Positions 26,840 through 35,488 are shown, counted from the first letter of the stretch. The stretch is 64,000 nucleotides of DNA from an uncultured Alphaproteobacteria bacterium (GCA_934270475.1 CAKQPS010000001.1:186001-250000), one strand, 5' to 3'. Numbers and translations are program-made. Notes: generated from the sequence alone by a model not told the origin.

Positions 26840-27268
26840 ATGAGAAATAGTAGTATTTTTAAGTTGGGTGTTTTTTGTTTTTTTGCCGGTGTCGCCGCTA
26901 CATTTTATATGGGCTGCGCAGTGTATAGACATGCCGATTTTGTGACAAAGTTCTATCCGTTTTCTGTGGTTTCCGTAACCCTTTTGTGTCTTTTGCTGTG
27001 TGCTGTTTTTATTGGAAGAACGGTTTATCCATTGTTTCAGCTGTATCAGTACAAGCTATTTTATCAAAGAGAATGGGGCAGGCTGAGCGAAGCGGCTTAT
27101 CAGAGCAAACTTGCTCAAGCTAAAAACATCAAAGGGATTTATGTTTGCGCGATATATTTGTCGTGCTGGACTGTTTATCCGTTGCTGCTTTATATGGCGG
27201 CGTATTTGTGTATGAACAGATATGTTTTGAACTTGCCGCCGGTAACGCATGATTTTTTCAAAAAATGA
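26840..27268 (+). CDS. Small membrane protein, unknown
   Basis: The 142-residue product has hydrophobic segments at about 8-28, 40-62 and 98-120. The loop between the second and third is charged and helical (YQYKLFYQREWGRLSEAAYQ in part). No family is recognised. It is monocistronic, with a good promoter upstream and a terminator directly after. Confidence 0.5.
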   Translation: MRNSSIFKLGVFCFFAGVAATFYMGCAVYRHADFVTKFYPFSVVSVTLLCLLLCAVFIGRTVYPLFQLYQYKLFYQREWGRLSEAAYQSKLAQAKNIKGIYVCAIYLSCWTVYPLLLYMAAYLCMNRYVLNLPPVTHDFFKK

Positions 27269-27274
27269 AAAATT

Positions 27275-27308
27275 AAAACTCTCCTTCTTTGCAGAACGAG
27301 AGTTTTTT
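27275..27308 (+). terminator. Terminator after the 26840 gene
   Basis: AAAACTCTC and GAGAGTTTT arms with a 14-base loop and a run of seven T. Confidence 0.75.
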
Positions 27309-27375
27309 TGTTGCTTTTTCACAAAATTTCGCTATACCTTTGCATAAATTCAATAAAATATAAAAGGACTTGATT

Positions 27376-27678
27376 ATGAAAAAAGTATATCTTTTGGCAG
27401 CGGCTTTGCTTTTGAGCGCTTGCGAAAATATTTCTCAATATACTACGGTTTCAGCCGATGCGACTCCGCGTCAAAAAATGCAGGCGTGCATGCTGAACGA
27501 GGCGAACAGCCGTCTATATAACGGTACATTGTTTGTTAATACCGTCAGCGAAACTTCTAAAGACATTACCAATACCTGCTTGAAAAAGCTGGCTCTTCAG
27601 GCTGCGGGAATCAGCGAAGAATCGCAAACTGCCGCTGAAAACATTATCAACAATTTGAAAACTTTAAGCAATAACTAA
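27376..27678 (+). CDS. Small lipoprotein
   Basis: The 100-residue product begins MKKVYLLAAALLLSAC, a signal peptide ending in the lipobox LSAC, so Lgt would modify the cysteine. The mature part has two further cysteines (QACML and NTCLKK), a likely disulfide, and is largely helical. The role is unknown. AAAGGA lies 8 bases before the ATG at 27376; the in-frame TTG at 27370 is not preferred. The 3' end overlaps a truncated transporter gene on the other strand by 32 bases. Confidence 0.7.
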   Translation: MKKVYLLAAALLLSACENISQYTTVSADATPRQKMQACMLNEANSRLYNGTLFVNTVSETSKDITNTCLKKLALQAAGISEESQTAAENIINNLKTLSNN

Positions 27679-27856
27679 TAAGCACAATCGCCCCAAAGCA
27701 AACACCCAAAGCATAAGCAGAAATAAAATGTCCGGCTTCCGGAACGGAAACCTGCAAACCGGCAGCGGCAACCGATAAAATGCTCATCATGCCGAATTCC
27801 GCCATTCCCAAGCCAAAAGTGCCAAAGGCTAAAACATATAAACTGAATTTTCTCAT
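27647..27856 (-). pseudogene. Truncated MFS transporter (first about 60 residues only)
   Basis: The 69-residue frame starts LYVLAFGTFGLGMAEFGMM and continues VSVPEAGHFISAYALGVCFGA (each quoted in part), which is the first and second helix region of AraJ-like sugar or drug efflux permeases. A complete MFS protein has about 390 residues. After GAIVLIS the similarity stops and the frame runs into the antisense of the lipoprotein gene's end. GGAGATATAAAAA before the ATG is intact. A deletion probably removed the rest, with its junction near 27679-27690. Confidence 0.75.
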
Positions 27857-27956
27857 TTTTTATATCTCCGCTAAAAATTCAATCGCTTGTTTTAGTGATA
27901 TAAATTTAAATTTCAAGAGATTTTTCAAAAGTATTTTATTTTTTTATAAATTAAAT

Positions 27957-27984
27957 TTGACAAGCCGAAAATTCAGATTATTAT
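27957..27984 (+). promoter_or_regulatory. Promoter of the tRNA-Val pair
   Basis: TTGACA at 27957-27962, 16 bases, then TATTAT at 27979-27984; the first tRNA starts 15 bases downstream. Confidence 0.7.
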
Positions 27985-27998
27985 GCAAGCACAAGAAT

Positions 27999-28073
27999 AG
28001 TTCCGTGGTGAAACGGTTATCACGTATCCTTGACATGGATGAGTCTGCAGTTCAACTCTGCGCGGAACTACCA
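27999..28073 (+). tRNA. tRNA-Val (anticodon GAC)
   Basis: Acceptor AGTTCCG pairs with CGGAACT, D stem GTGA/TCAC, anticodon stem TATCC/GGATG with loop TTGACAT (anticodon GAC), T stem TGCAG/CTGCG with loop TTCAACT (partial pairing), discriminator A and encoded CCA. It reads GUC and GUU. Confidence 0.88.
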
Positions 28074-28082
28074 ACTTGTTTT

Positions 28083-28157
28083 AGTTCTGTGGTGAAACGG
28101 TTATCACATATCCTTCACATGGATGGGTCGGCAGTTCAACTCTGCCCGGAACTACCA
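28083..28157 (+). tRNA. tRNA-Val (anticodon CAC)
   Basis: This is a close copy of the preceding tRNA, 9 bases downstream. Acceptor AGTTCTG pairs with CGGAACT (one G-T pair), anticodon stem TATCC/GGATG with loop TTCACAT (anticodon CAC, for GUG), T stem GGCAG/CTGCC with loop TTCAACT, and an encoded CCA followed by a T run. Confidence 0.88.
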
Positions 28158-28220
28158 TTTTTTTTGCATATTCAATACGTTAATCTAAACTATTACCAAA
28201 GTACTATATCCCATTGCTTA

Positions 28221-28249
28221 TTGCAAATCATAAAATTTTATGTTATTAA
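28221..28249 (+). promoter_or_regulatory. Candidate promoter of the major pilin gene
   Basis: TTGCAA at 28221-28226 and TATTAA at 28244-28249 with 17-base spacing. This would give a 5' leader of about 110 bases holding two hairpins. Confidence 0.4.
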
Positions 28250-28283
28250 GGAAATTGAAAGAATTAAGCAGTATATTCACTGC

Positions 28284-28360
28284 CAGCGGAACTTAGGAGG
28301 TTTCTGCAAAATATAATTCTAATTTGAGCTTAGGAGGCTCATAACATATTTTTTAGGAGA
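28284..28360 (+). promoter_or_regulatory. Pilin mRNA leader with three TTAGGAG motifs, two in hairpin loops
   Basis: TTAGGAGG occurs at 28293-28300 and 28330-28337, and TTAGGAGA, the working ribosome binding site, at 28353-28360. The first is flanked by GCGGAAC and GTTTCTGC, which can pair with a small bulge; the second by GAGC and GCTC. The first two thus resemble Shine-Dalgarno decoys displayed in loops. No ORF starts after either of them. Confidence 0.4.
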
Positions 28361-28366
28361 AAAACA

Positions 28367-29035
28367 ATGAGAGTAAATGAATCTGGTCGTTCTATGATTG
28401 AAATGCTGGGTGTATTGGCTATTATCGGTGTATTGTCCGTTGGTGGTATTGCCGGCTATTCAAAAGCTATGAACAAATTTAAGACCAACAAAGTTGCTGA
28501 CAACGTTTCTATGATTGTTGCTAACGTAAAAACTTTGTATGCACAACAAAACACATATACCGGCTTGAACAACGGTACTGCAGTTTCTATGGGTGTAATT
28601 CCTGATGAATTGGGTACAGTTTACAGTGGTACCGGCGATAATGCTACCGCCACTTTGACCAACGCATTCAATGGTCGTGTATATGTTACCAAATCTGACA
28701 GTACAGATGCAAACGACGGCAAAGCATTCATTATTGAATTTAACAGCTTGTCTCGTGAAGCCTGCATTACTTTGGCAACCAATGACTGGGGTTCAGGTTT
28801 CTCTTCTGGTTTGATTGCTGTTCAAGCTTCCGGCACATCTGCTACAACTGGTGACACTATTCATAACACAGCTATTAAAGATGTAAAGATTGGTAACGCT
28901 GGTTCTAAAACTACTAACTTTATTGCTACTCCGGGCGGATCTACATTGTCTGTTCCGATGTCTGTTGTTACAGCCGCTCAGGCTTGCGCTTGCACAAACG
29001 GTAACAACTGCTCTATCGCTTGGAAATATTACTGA
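28367..29035 (+). CDS. Type IV pilin-like protein, probable major pilin
   Basis: The 222-residue product has a 7-residue leader and cleavage site ESG|RSMIEMLGVL with glutamate at +5, then a hydrophobic helix (AIIGVLSVGGIAGYSKAM). The mature domain is rich in Thr, Asn, Gly and Ala. Four cysteines lie after residue 130: one in REACITL and a cluster ACACTNGNNCS near the end. Codon choice is narrow, with many GCT, GTT and AAC codons as in the ribosomal genes nearby, which suggests high expression. An SD of TTAGGAGA and a strong terminator frame it. No pilus assembly genes are in the window. Confidence 0.85.
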   Translation: MRVNESGRSMIEMLGVLAIIGVLSVGGIAGYSKAMNKFKTNKVADNVSMIVANVKTLYAQQNTYTGLNNGTAVSMGVIPDELGTVYSGTGDNATATLTNAFNGRVYVTKSDSTDANDGKAFIIEFNSLSREACITLATNDWGSGFSSGLIAVQASGTSATTGDTIHNTAIKDVKIGNAGSKTTNFIATPGGSTLSVPMSVVTAAQACACTNGNNCSIAWKYY

Positions 29036-29058
29036 TTTTTTTCAGCAGATTGCTTGCA

Positions 29059-29089
29059 AAAATACCGCCAATACCTTGGCGGTATTTTT
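29059..29089 (+). terminator. Terminator after the major pilin gene
   Basis: AAATACCGCCAA and TTGGCGGTATTT form a 12-base stem with the tetraloop TACC, followed by T residues. Confidence 0.9.
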
Positions 29090-29244
29090 CTATATATAAT
29101 AATTTGTTTTGTAAATTTAGAGGAATTTTGCTGTAACAAACAGTTGCAGAATTTAGTGTAATTTTAGGTTTTTATATATACTATGTTATTTATTCTAAAC
29201 ATACGATATTTGATAAATTATTGTGCTTGCGGGATATTTAATAT

Positions 29245-29275
29245 TTGACAAACGGCTTTGTTAATTCTATATAAT
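29245..29275 (+). promoter_or_regulatory. Promoter of the XRE regulator gene
   Basis: TTGACA at 29245-29250, then TATATAAT starting at 29268 (17-base spacing to TATATA, 19 to TATAAT). Confidence 0.6.
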
Positions 29276-29308
29276 TAGAAGAGTATTTGATTAAATGAGG
29301 TAAAGAAT

Positions 29309-29824
29309 ATGAAAGAAACTAAATCTCTTAGAGGAAGAGTTAATGATAACGAACCAAATCCGGTAGATGTTCATGTTGGCAACAGAATTCGTCTGCGCCG
29401 CACAATTTTGCACATCACTCAGCAACAAATGGCTGAAATGCTAGGGTTAACTTTTCAACAAATACAAAAATATGAAAAAGGCATGAACCGCGTTGGAGCC
29501 AGCAGACTATGGGATATCAGCCGTGTTTTGGAAGTTCCAATGGGCTTTTTCTTTGAAGATATGGACGAAGAGGTTGTTAAAAACAGCCCTCGTATGTTGA
29601 ATAAAAATCAAAGCGAAAAGAATTATTACTTTGAAGAAGACCGTCGTTCTTTTGACGATGATCCGATGAAAAGAAAAGAAACACTTGAGTTGGTTCGTGC
29701 TTATTATAAAATTCCAAATCGGTCTATTGCCAGAAACTTGTTTACTTTGATGGTGGCACTGTCAAAATCTAACAGCAATTTGGCTATGGCTGAAAAAGAC
29801 GCTGCTGATGAAAACAAATTCTAG
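29309..29824 (+). CDS. XRE family helix-turn-helix regulator
   Basis: The 171-residue product has a Cro/CI-type domain at about residues 20-80: VGNRIRLRRTILHITQQQMA in part, then LGLTFQQIQKYEKGMNRVGA in part and the family tail VPMGFFFEDM. This type is widespread in Alphaproteobacteria (one or more copies per genome, with the pattern GxRIRxRR and FQQxQKYExG). The C-terminal half is charged and helical. The target genes are unknown. GAGG lies before the ATG. The 3' end overlaps trmB by 17 bases, so they are cotranscribed. Confidence 0.9.
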   Translation: MKETKSLRGRVNDNEPNPVDVHVGNRIRLRRTILHITQQQMAEMLGLTFQQIQKYEKGMNRVGASRLWDISRVLEVPMGFFFEDMDEEVVKNSPRMLNKNQSEKNYYFEEDRRSFDDDPMKRKETLELVRAYYKIPNRSIARNLFTLMVALSKSNSNLAMAEKDAADENKF

Positions 29825-30563
29825 TCAGCAGTATGTTCAAAGCGATAAGCCAAAGTTTTTTGGCAGACGCAAAGGACGGACAATTCGCAAGGCAAAAAGT
29901 TTTCTGCTTGAGGACTTTTTGCCTCGGCTTTTGTTAAATGCTTCAGAAAAAATTGATTTAAATAAAAGTTTTGATGCTCCCAAACAGCGTTATGCTTTGG
30001 AAATTGGATTCGGTGACGGCAGCCATTTGGCGGCTATTGCTAAAAGCCAGCCGGAGACAGGGTTTGTGGGAGTTGAAGTTTATAAAAACGGCGTGGCAAA
30101 TTTGCTGTCGCTTATTACCGGCGTAAAAGAAGGCAATGAAGAAGATTTGGCGCGCGAGGTTTCTTTGGAGCAGGGCAGAGTTGATAATATACGGGTATTT
30201 GATGATGATGCCCGCTTGCTGTTTTCTGCGCTGCCGGATGCTTGTTTTGATAAAATCTATTTGCTGTTTCCCGACCCATGGCCAAAGAAAAAACATGAAG
30301 GACGGCGTTTTGTAAATCCGAACAATTTACGGGAATTGGCTCGCTTATTGAAAAAAAACGGCATATTGCAGATTGCTACCGATCACGCTGTTTATAAAGG
30401 CTGGGTGCTGCACACTATGGCAAAAGATAAAAATTTTGTGTGGACGGCAAAATCTTCTGATGATTGGCGTCTGCCTCCTGCCGATTGGTTTGAAACCAAA
30501 TATCAGCGCAAAGCTGTGCGGGAAGGTCGCAAGCCGGTGTTTTTTGAATATCAAAGAGTTTAG
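29808..30563 (+). CDS. trmB: tRNA (guanine-N7-)-methyltransferase
   Basis: TrmB makes m7G at position 46 of tRNA with S-adenosylmethionine. The 251-residue product has the N-terminal FFGRRKGRTIRKAK stretch typical of alphaproteobacterial forms, motif I LEIGFGDGSHLA, FVGVEVYKNGVANLL, DDDARLLF, IYLLFPDPWPKKKHEGRRFV (in part) and the C-terminal FETKYQRKAVREGRKP. Overlap with the XRE gene suggests coupled translation. It ends 4 bases into the convergent RHH gene. Confidence 0.95.
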   Translation: MKTNSSQQYVQSDKPKFFGRRKGRTIRKAKSFLLEDFLPRLLLNASEKIDLNKSFDAPKQRYALEIGFGDGSHLAAIAKSQPETGFVGVEVYKNGVANLLSLITGVKEGNEEDLAREVSLEQGRVDNIRVFDDDARLLFSALPDACFDKIYLLFPDPWPKKKHEGRRFVNPNNLRELARLLKKNGILQIATDHAVYKGWVLHTMAKDKNFVWTAKSSDDWRLPPADWFETKYQRKAVREGRKPVFFEYQRV

Positions 30564-30853
30564 GCTTTGGACATTTCGTTCAGTGTTTCATGCAGAGTAG
30601 CACTGTTTGGCGCATAGGCATAATTTTGGTCATGCCGCGCAAGGTTGTGCAAATATAAAAGCGAAAAAAGCCGCACAGTCGGAGTTAGTCCCAAATTGGG
30701 AATGCGGTTGTTGTTTATTAAATTTATCAACTGGTCTCTTTTCAGGTTCTCGCGAATACAAATTCGGTTTAGAATATACCATTCCGAAGAAGTCAGTCGC
30801 ATGCTGGTTTTATGCTCATTCAAAAAAATTATTCGGTTCTGCATAGTTATCAT
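30560..30853 (-). CDS. RHH_4 ribbon-helix-helix protein
   Basis: The 97-residue product has the pattern of RHH_4 proteins: TSMRLTSSEWYILNRICIRE (in part) as strand plus first helix, a polar turn, and LTPTVRLFSLLYLHNLARHD as second helix. Family members in Alphaproteobacteria read (T/S)xRLExxxWxxLxxIA and LSSAxRxFxL. They are small putative DNA-binding proteins. The frame is open to 30886, but GGAG lies 6 bases before the ATG at 30853. It overlaps trmB at the 3' end. Confidence 0.7.
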   Translation of the reverse strand: MITMQNRIIFLNEHKTSMRLTSSEWYILNRICIRENLKRDQLINLINNNRIPNLGLTPTVRLFSLLYLHNLARHDQNYAYAPNSATLHETLNEMSKA

Positions 30854-31070
30854 TGGAAGCTCCGGTAACTTGTAAAATGGTTGCATTTTCTATAATATAA
30901 ACTAACAATATATAATTTGCAATCAAAAAGTTTTTATTTATGCCGTTTCATCTGATTTTATAATAATCGGAAGATATTTTAATGGCTTTTACAGATAATT
31001 AGCTGCGTTTTAGACTCGGAATAGACTCAATTAAGCGATTCTGTCATTTTTTTTAAAATTTGTGCATTTT
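30854..31070. other. Intergenic region without recognised feature
   Basis: This AT-rich stretch lies between the RHH_4 gene and the ribosomal protein promoter. No open frame with a ribosome binding site, tRNA or strong hairpin was seen; it should hold the RHH_4 promoter. Confidence 0.4.
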
Positions 31071-31103
31071 TTGCTTGCAAAGGCAGGGTGATTATGTTAT
31101 ATA
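31071..31103 (+). promoter_or_regulatory. Promoter of the ribosomal protein operon
   Basis: TTGCTTGCAA at 31071-31080 is followed after 17 bases by TATATA at 31098-31103. The same ten bases and spacing occur before tRNA-Thr. Confidence 0.55.
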
Positions 31104-31264
31104 AGCGCTACAACAATTGTTTTGAGGGGGTTGCCCCGCAGCGAAGCAAATATAAAATATAAGGCAAACCTTTGTTGCGAAAGAGTTTGCGAAACGTAAC
31201 AAATTTAGATGGCAGATAACCATTATGGTGATTTTTGCCGTTTAGCTATAGGAAAAGTATAAAA
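31104..31264 (+). promoter_or_regulatory. Structured 5' leader of the rpsJ operon
   Basis: The leader is about 150 bases long. It has GGGG-TTG-CCCC at about 31127-31137 and TTTGTTGCG (31171-31179) pairing with CGTAACAAA (31195-31203) around a 15-base loop. In E. coli the S10 leader is bound by L4 for feedback control; whether this one is similar cannot be told by eye. No T run follows either stem. Confidence 0.35.
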
Positions 31265-31573
31265 ATGGATACACAAAACATTAGAATCCGCTTGAAAGCT
31301 TTTGACCATAGATTGCTTGATCTCTCTACAGCAGAGATTGTGCATACTGCCAAAAGAACAGGCGCTAACGTCAGAGGTCCAATTCCTCTGCCGAACAGAA
31401 TCGAGAAGTTTACGGTAAACCGTTCTCCGCACGTTGATAAAAAATCTCGTGAGCAGTTTGAAATCCGTACTCACAAAAGACTTCTGGATATTGTTGATCC
31501 AACACCGCAAACAGTTGATGCTTTGATGAAGCTGGATTTGGCTGCTGGTGTTAATGTTGAAATTAAATTGTAA
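31265..31573 (+). CDS. rpsJ: Ribosomal protein S10
   Basis: S10 belongs to the 30S head and also joins NusB in rRNA antitermination. The 102-residue product shows [49 protein letters not shown] (in part) and [17 protein letters not shown]. The frame extends back to 31235, but the family start is the ATG at 31265 (AGGA 11 bases upstream). It opens the 21-gene cluster; tufA, fusA, rpsG and rpsL are not upstream. Confidence 0.97.
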   Translation: MDTQNIRIRLKAFDHRLLDLSTAEIVHTAKRTGANVRGPIPLPNRIEKFTVNRSPHVDKKSREQFEIRTHKRLLDIVDPTPQTVDALMKLDLAAGVNVEIKL

Positions 31574-31630
31574 TTTAATGTTGGCGCTTTTAAAAAGTTG
31601 TCAACCTATTAAGAAAAGGAAAAAATAATA

Positions 31631-32350
31631 ATGCGTACGGGTCTAATCGCAAAAAAATTAGGAATGTCCCGCATTTTTGAAGCAGACGGAACTCATGTTC
31701 CTGTAACTGTTTTGAGCGTAGACGGCTTGCAGGTTGTTAATGTAAAAACAGCTGAAAAAGACGGCTACAATGCAGTTCAGCTTGGTACTGGCGCTATTAA
31801 AGCCAAAAACGTAACCAAGCCTATGAAAGGATATTTTGCAAAGGCTAATGTAGAACCGAAGAAAAAATTGGGCGAATTCAGAGTTTCTGAAGATTGCTTG
31901 CTTTCTGTCGGCGATGAACTATCAGTAGAACACTTTGTTGCCGGTCAGTATGTTGACGTTTGTGCTACTTCTATCGGTAAAGGTTTTGCCGGTGTTATGA
32001 AACGTCATAACTTTGCTGGTTTGGAAGCATCTCACGGTGTATCAATTTCTCACCGTGCTCATGGTTCTACCGGTCAAAGACAAGATCCAGGTAAAGTTTT
32101 CAAAGGTAAAAAAATGGCTGGTCACTTGGGTGCTGAACGCGTTACCGTTCAAAACTTGAAGGTTGTAGCTATTGATGCTGCCAAAGGCTTGATTATGGTT
32201 AAAGGCGGCGTTCCTGGTTCTGAAAACACATGGGTAAGAGTTACTGATGCCGTTAAAAAACCGGCTAACGCCTCTGTTCCAATGCCTGCAGGATTGAAAA
32301 AAGTTGATGAACCTGTTGCAGCGGCTGAAACTCCGGCTGAAAATGCTTAA
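31631..32350 (+). CDS. rplC: Ribosomal protein L3
   Basis: L3 is an early 50S assembly protein near the peptidyl transferase centre. The 239-residue product begins [15 protein letters not shown] and carries the long central loop [21 protein letters not shown] (in part), [18 protein letters not shown] and the closing [11 protein letters not shown]. An alanine and glutamate-rich tail of about 20 residues extends the usual end, a common trait in Alphaproteobacteria. AAGAAAAGGA lies upstream of the ATG. Confidence 0.98.
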   Translation: MRTGLIAKKLGMSRIFEADGTHVPVTVLSVDGLQVVNVKTAEKDGYNAVQLGTGAIKAKNVTKPMKGYFAKANVEPKKKLGEFRVSEDCLLSVGDELSVEHFVAGQYVDVCATSIGKGFAGVMKRHNFAGLEASHGVSISHRAHGSTGQRQDPGKVFKGKKMAGHLGAERVTVQNLKVVAIDAAKGLIMVKGGVPGSENTWVRVTDAVKKPANASVPMPAGLKKVDEPVAAAETPAENA

Positions 32351-32372
32351 TGAAGTGTAAGGAATAAGAAAA

Positions 32373-32996
32373 ATGAAACAGGACATCTTAAATTTAGAAA
32401 ATAAAAATGTCGGCTCTATTGAACTTAACGACTCCATTTATGGCTTGGAAGTTCGCGCTGATATTTTACAACGCGTTGTAAACTGGCAGCTGGCTAGATT
32501 ACAAAGCGGCAACCACGCTACCAAAGGTCGTTCCGATGTGGCTTTGACAGCTGCTAAACCTTTCAAACAAAAAGGTTCTGGTAATGCTCGTCAGGGTTCT
32601 CGTAAGGGCGCTCAATTCAGAAAAGGCGGCGTTGTATTTGGTCCGGTTGTTAGAGACCACTCTTTCGATTTGACCAAAAAATTCAGAAAACTTGGTCTGA
32701 AAACTGCTTTGTCTGCAAAAGCAAAAGCAGGCAACCTTGTTGTTATTGACGAAGCAAAGCTGTCAGCTCCTAAGACAAAAGATTTACAAGCTAAATTGAA
32801 TGCTTGCGGTCTGACAAACTGCCTCTTCATTGATGGTAAGGAAGTAGATGTTAACTTTGCTTTGGCAAGCCGCAATATTGCCGGAATTGATATTCTGCCA
32901 ACAATCGGCGCCAACGTATATGACATCTTGAAAAAGGACAAATTGGTATTGACAAAAGATGCAGTAAGTTGCTTAGAGGAGAGATTAAATGGTTAA
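32373..32996 (+). CDS. rplD: Ribosomal protein L4
   Basis: L4 lines the exit tunnel and in E. coli represses its own operon. The 207-residue product has the tunnel loop [20 protein letters not shown] (in part) and [20 protein letters not shown] (in part), then the C-terminal RNISGIDILP-like block [20 protein letters not shown]. It overlaps rplW by 8 bases. Confidence 0.97.
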   Translation: MKQDILNLENKNVGSIELNDSIYGLEVRADILQRVVNWQLARLQSGNHATKGRSDVALTAAKPFKQKGSGNARQGSRKGAQFRKGGVVFGPVVRDHSFDLTKKFRKLGLKTALSAKAKAGNLVVIDEAKLSAPKTKDLQAKLNACGLTNCLFIDGKEVDVNFALASRNIAGIDILPTIGANVYDILKKDKLVLTKDAVSCLEERLNG

Positions 32997-33303
32997 GAGC
33001 AAATCAAACAATGTAACTGCAGAAATGTATGATACATTGGTTCGTCCGGTAATTACCGAAAAATCTATGATTTCTTCGGAAGCTGGAAAAGTGGTATTTA
33101 TGGTACCTTTATCAGCTACGAAAGATGATGTTAAAGCTGCTGTTGAAGCCATCTTTAACGTTAAAGTTAATAAGGTAAATACAATTAAACAATTCGGTAA
33201 AGTAAAGAGCTTTAGAGGTCATCAGGGCGTTCGTTCTGATTACAAAAAAGCTATCGTTACTCTTGCCGACGGTCAAAACATTGATGTTACTACAGGAATT
33301 TAG
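32989..33303 (+). CDS. rplW: Ribosomal protein L23
   Basis: L23 sits at the tunnel exit and docks trigger factor and SRP. The 104-residue product has [33 protein letters not shown] (in part), [11 protein letters not shown] and [20 protein letters not shown] (in part). The first 10 residues are a lineage-specific extension. The start overlaps rplD, within a GAGGAG-containing stretch that serves as ribosome binding site. Confidence 0.97.
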   Translation: MVKSKSNNVTAEMYDTLVRPVITEKSMISSEAGKVVFMVPLSATKDDVKAAVEAIFNVKVNKVNTIKQFGKVKSFRGHQGVRSDYKKAIVTLADGQNIDVTTGI

Positions 33304-33305
33304 TT

Positions 33306-34139
33306 ATGGCTTTGAATACATTTAAGCCCACTTCTGCAGGTCGTCGCCAACTTGTACTCGTTGATAAAAGCGAATTGTACAAGGGCAAGCCTGAGAAGAG
33401 TTTAACAAAAGGTCTGAATAAGACTGGTGGGCGTGATAACTATGGTCACGTTACAAGTCGTCGTATCGGTGGCGGTCATAAACGCAGCTATCGTGTGATT
33501 GACTTCAAACGTAATAAATTTGATTGTGAGGCTACTGTTGAGAGAATTGAGTATGATCCTAACCGTACTGCATTTATCGCTTTGGTAAATTACAGCGACG
33601 GCGAAAAGGCTTATATCTTGGCTCCGCAACGCTTGAAAGCCGGTGATAAAATTATTTCTGCCGAAAAAGCAGATATTAAACCGGGTAATGCTATGCCTCT
33701 GAAGAGTATGCCGGTTGGTACTATTGTACACAACGTTGAACTGCGCTTTGGCAAAGGCGGACAATTAGTTCGTTCTGCTGGTTGCTATGCTCAAGTTGTT
33801 GGTAAAGATGCCGGTTATGTTCAACTGAAATTAAACTCTGGCGAATTGAGAATCGTTCGTGAAGAATGCTTGGCTACCGTTGGTGCGGTTTCCAACCCAG
33901 ATAATCAGAACGTTTCACTTAGTAAAGCCGGTCGCGCACGCTGGATGGGTATGAGACCTGTTTCCCGCGGTGTTGCTATGAACCCGGTTGACCACCCGCT
34001 TGGTGGTGGTGAAGGTAGAACTTCTGGTGGCCGTCATCCGGTTACACCTTGGGGTAAACCTACTAAGGGCGCTAAAACTCGTTCTAACAAAAAGACAGAT
34101 CGCTTTATTATGAGATCTCGTCATGATAACAAAAACTAA
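33306..34139 (+). CDS. rplB: Ribosomal protein L2
   Basis: L2 helps join the subunits and supports peptidyl transfer. The 277-residue product has GRNNxG-like [20 protein letters not shown] (in part), [44 protein letters not shown] (in part) and the key [17 protein letters not shown] with the conserved histidine. It starts 2 bases after rplW. Confidence 0.98.
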   Translation: MALNTFKPTSAGRRQLVLVDKSELYKGKPEKSLTKGLNKTGGRDNYGHVTSRRIGGGHKRSYRVIDFKRNKFDCEATVERIEYDPNRTAFIALVNYSDGEKAYILAPQRLKAGDKIISAEKADIKPGNAMPLKSMPVGTIVHNVELRFGKGGQLVRSAGCYAQVVGKDAGYVQLKLNSGELRIVREECLATVGAVSNPDNQNVSLSKAGRARWMGMRPVSRGVAMNPVDHPLGGGEGRTSGGRHPVTPWGKPTKGAKTRSNKKTDRFIMRSRHDNKN

Positions 34140-34154
34140 TAAGGAGAAAAGCTA

Positions 34155-34436
34155 ATGACACGTTCCGTATGGAAAGGACCTTTTGTTGATGGCTATCTTC
34201 TGAAGAAAGCTGATGCTGCCAGAGCTTCTAGCCGTAATGAAGTGATTAAAATTTGGTCTCGCCGTTCTACTATGCTGCCACAGTTTGTTGGTTTGACATT
34301 CGGCGTACACAATGGTCACAAATTTATTCCGGTTTTGGTTACTGAAGATATGGTTGGTCACAAATTCGGTGAATTTGCTCCGACTCGTACATTCTTTGGT
34401 CACACCAAAGCTGACACAACTGCAAAGAGAGGTTAA
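34155..34436 (+). CDS. rpsS: Ribosomal protein S19
   Basis: S19 binds the 30S head with S13. The 93-residue product reads [37 protein letters not shown] (in part), [10 protein letters not shown] and [28 protein letters not shown] precedes the ATG. It is 2 bases upstream of rplV. Confidence 0.98.
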   Translation: MTRSVWKGPFVDGYLLKKADAARASSRNEVIKIWSRRSTMLPQFVGLTFGVHNGHKFIPVLVTEDMVGHKFGEFAPTRTFFGHTKADTTAKRG

Positions 34437-34438
34437 TT

Positions 34439-34795
34439 ATGGCTAAATTGAATGAAAAACAAGCTATGGCTGTTTGCCGCTCTATTCGCACAAGTCCGCG
34501 TAAATTGAACCTTGTTGCTCAATCTATCCGTGGTTTGGGTGTAGAAAAAGCAGTTGCTGAACTGAGCTTTTCTAAGAAGAGAATCGCAAAAGTTGCATTG
34601 GGTTTGCTGCAATCTGCAATTTCCAATGCTGAAAATAATCATAATTTGAATATCGACAAACTCGTAGTAAGCGAAGCTTATGTCGGTAAAGGTATTGTAA
34701 TGAAACGTATGAGTGCACGCGGTCGCGGCAGAGGCGCAAGAATCTTGAAGCCTTTCTCAAGCATGACCGTTGTTGTAGCAGAGCGTGGGGAGTAA
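34439..34795 (+). CDS. rplV: Ribosomal protein L22
   Basis: L22 contacts all 23S domains and its loop reaches the tunnel constriction. The 118-residue product shows [20 protein letters not shown] (in part), [21 protein letters not shown] [17 protein letters not shown], and the tunnel loop [18 protein letters not shown]. Its stop is 4 bases before rpsC, whose ribosome binding site lies in its last codons. Confidence 0.97.
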   Translation: MAKLNEKQAMAVCRSIRTSPRKLNLVAQSIRGLGVEKAVAELSFSKKRIAKVALGLLQSAISNAENNHNLNIDKLVVSEAYVGKGIVMKRMSARGRGRGARILKPFSSMTVVVAERGE

Positions 34796-34799
34796 GCAG

Positions 34800-35468
34800 A
34801 TGGGACAGAAAGTAAATCCTACAAGTCTTCGTTTGGGCGTTAACCGCACTTGGGACTCTCGTTGGTATGCTGATGACAAGTTTACTGACTATCTCCACGA
34901 AGATTTGAAAATTCAAAAATTCTTGAATGAAAAATTGGCTCAAGCTGGTATTAGCCGCATTGTTATTGAACGTCCGGCTAAAAAAGCAAGAGTTACTATT
35001 CACTCAGCTAGACCAGGTGTTGTTATTGGCAAAAAGGGTCAGGATATCGAGAATTTGAGAAAAGATATTCAAAAATTGACTGATTCTGAAGTTCAATTGA
35101 ACATCGTTGAAGTTAGAAAACCTGAGCTTGATGCGAAGTTGGTTGCTGACTCAGTTGCTCAACAGTTGGAACGTCGTGTTTCTTTCCGTAGAGCTATGAA
35201 AAGAGTTATGCAGTCTGCTCTTCGTTTGGGTGCAGAAGGTATCAAAGTTTCTTGTAGCGGTCGTTTGGGCGGTGCTGAAATCGCTAGAACTGAACACTAT
35301 CGTGAAGGTCGCGTGCCTTTGCACACACTTCGTGCGGACATTGATTATGCAACCTCTACGGCTCATACCACTTATGGTGCTTGCGGCGTAAAAGTTTGGA
35401 TTTATAAAGGCGAAATTATGAGCCACGATCCAATGGCGCAAGATAAAAAGTTGGCTGAACAAAAATAA
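34800..35468 (+). CDS. rpsC: Ribosomal protein S3
   Basis: S3 lies at the mRNA entry tunnel and has helicase-supporting basic residues. The 222-residue product begins [19 protein letters not shown], has the KH loop [14 protein letters not shown], and the C-terminal [20 protein letters not shown] (in part) and [11 protein letters not shown]. The frame starts at 34785, but GGGGAG at 34788-34793 points to the ATG at 34800, as in the family. Confidence 0.98.
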   Translation: MGQKVNPTSLRLGVNRTWDSRWYADDKFTDYLHEDLKIQKFLNEKLAQAGISRIVIERPAKKARVTIHSARPGVVIGKKGQDIENLRKDIQKLTDSEVQLNIVEVRKPELDAKLVADSVAQQLERRVSFRRAMKRVMQSALRLGAEGIKVSCSGRLGGAEIARTEHYREGRVPLHTLRADIDYATSTAHTTYGACGVKVWIYKGEIMSHDPMAQDKKLAEQK

Positions 35469-35488
35469 TAACAAGAGGTTAGAATAAA

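Noticed and set aside
28083..28157. CRISPR-like or attachment-site repeat formed by the two similar 75-base units at 28 kb
   Set aside because: Both units fold as tRNA-Val with different anticodons; similarity comes from gene duplication.
29309..29824. Phage or plasmid origin of the XRE regulator
   Set aside because: It is overlapped with trmB and of the chromosomal alphaproteobacterial type; no phage genes are nearby.
30845..31070. Small ORFs upstream of the ribosomal operon
   Set aside because: None has a ribosome binding site or a protein-like composition.
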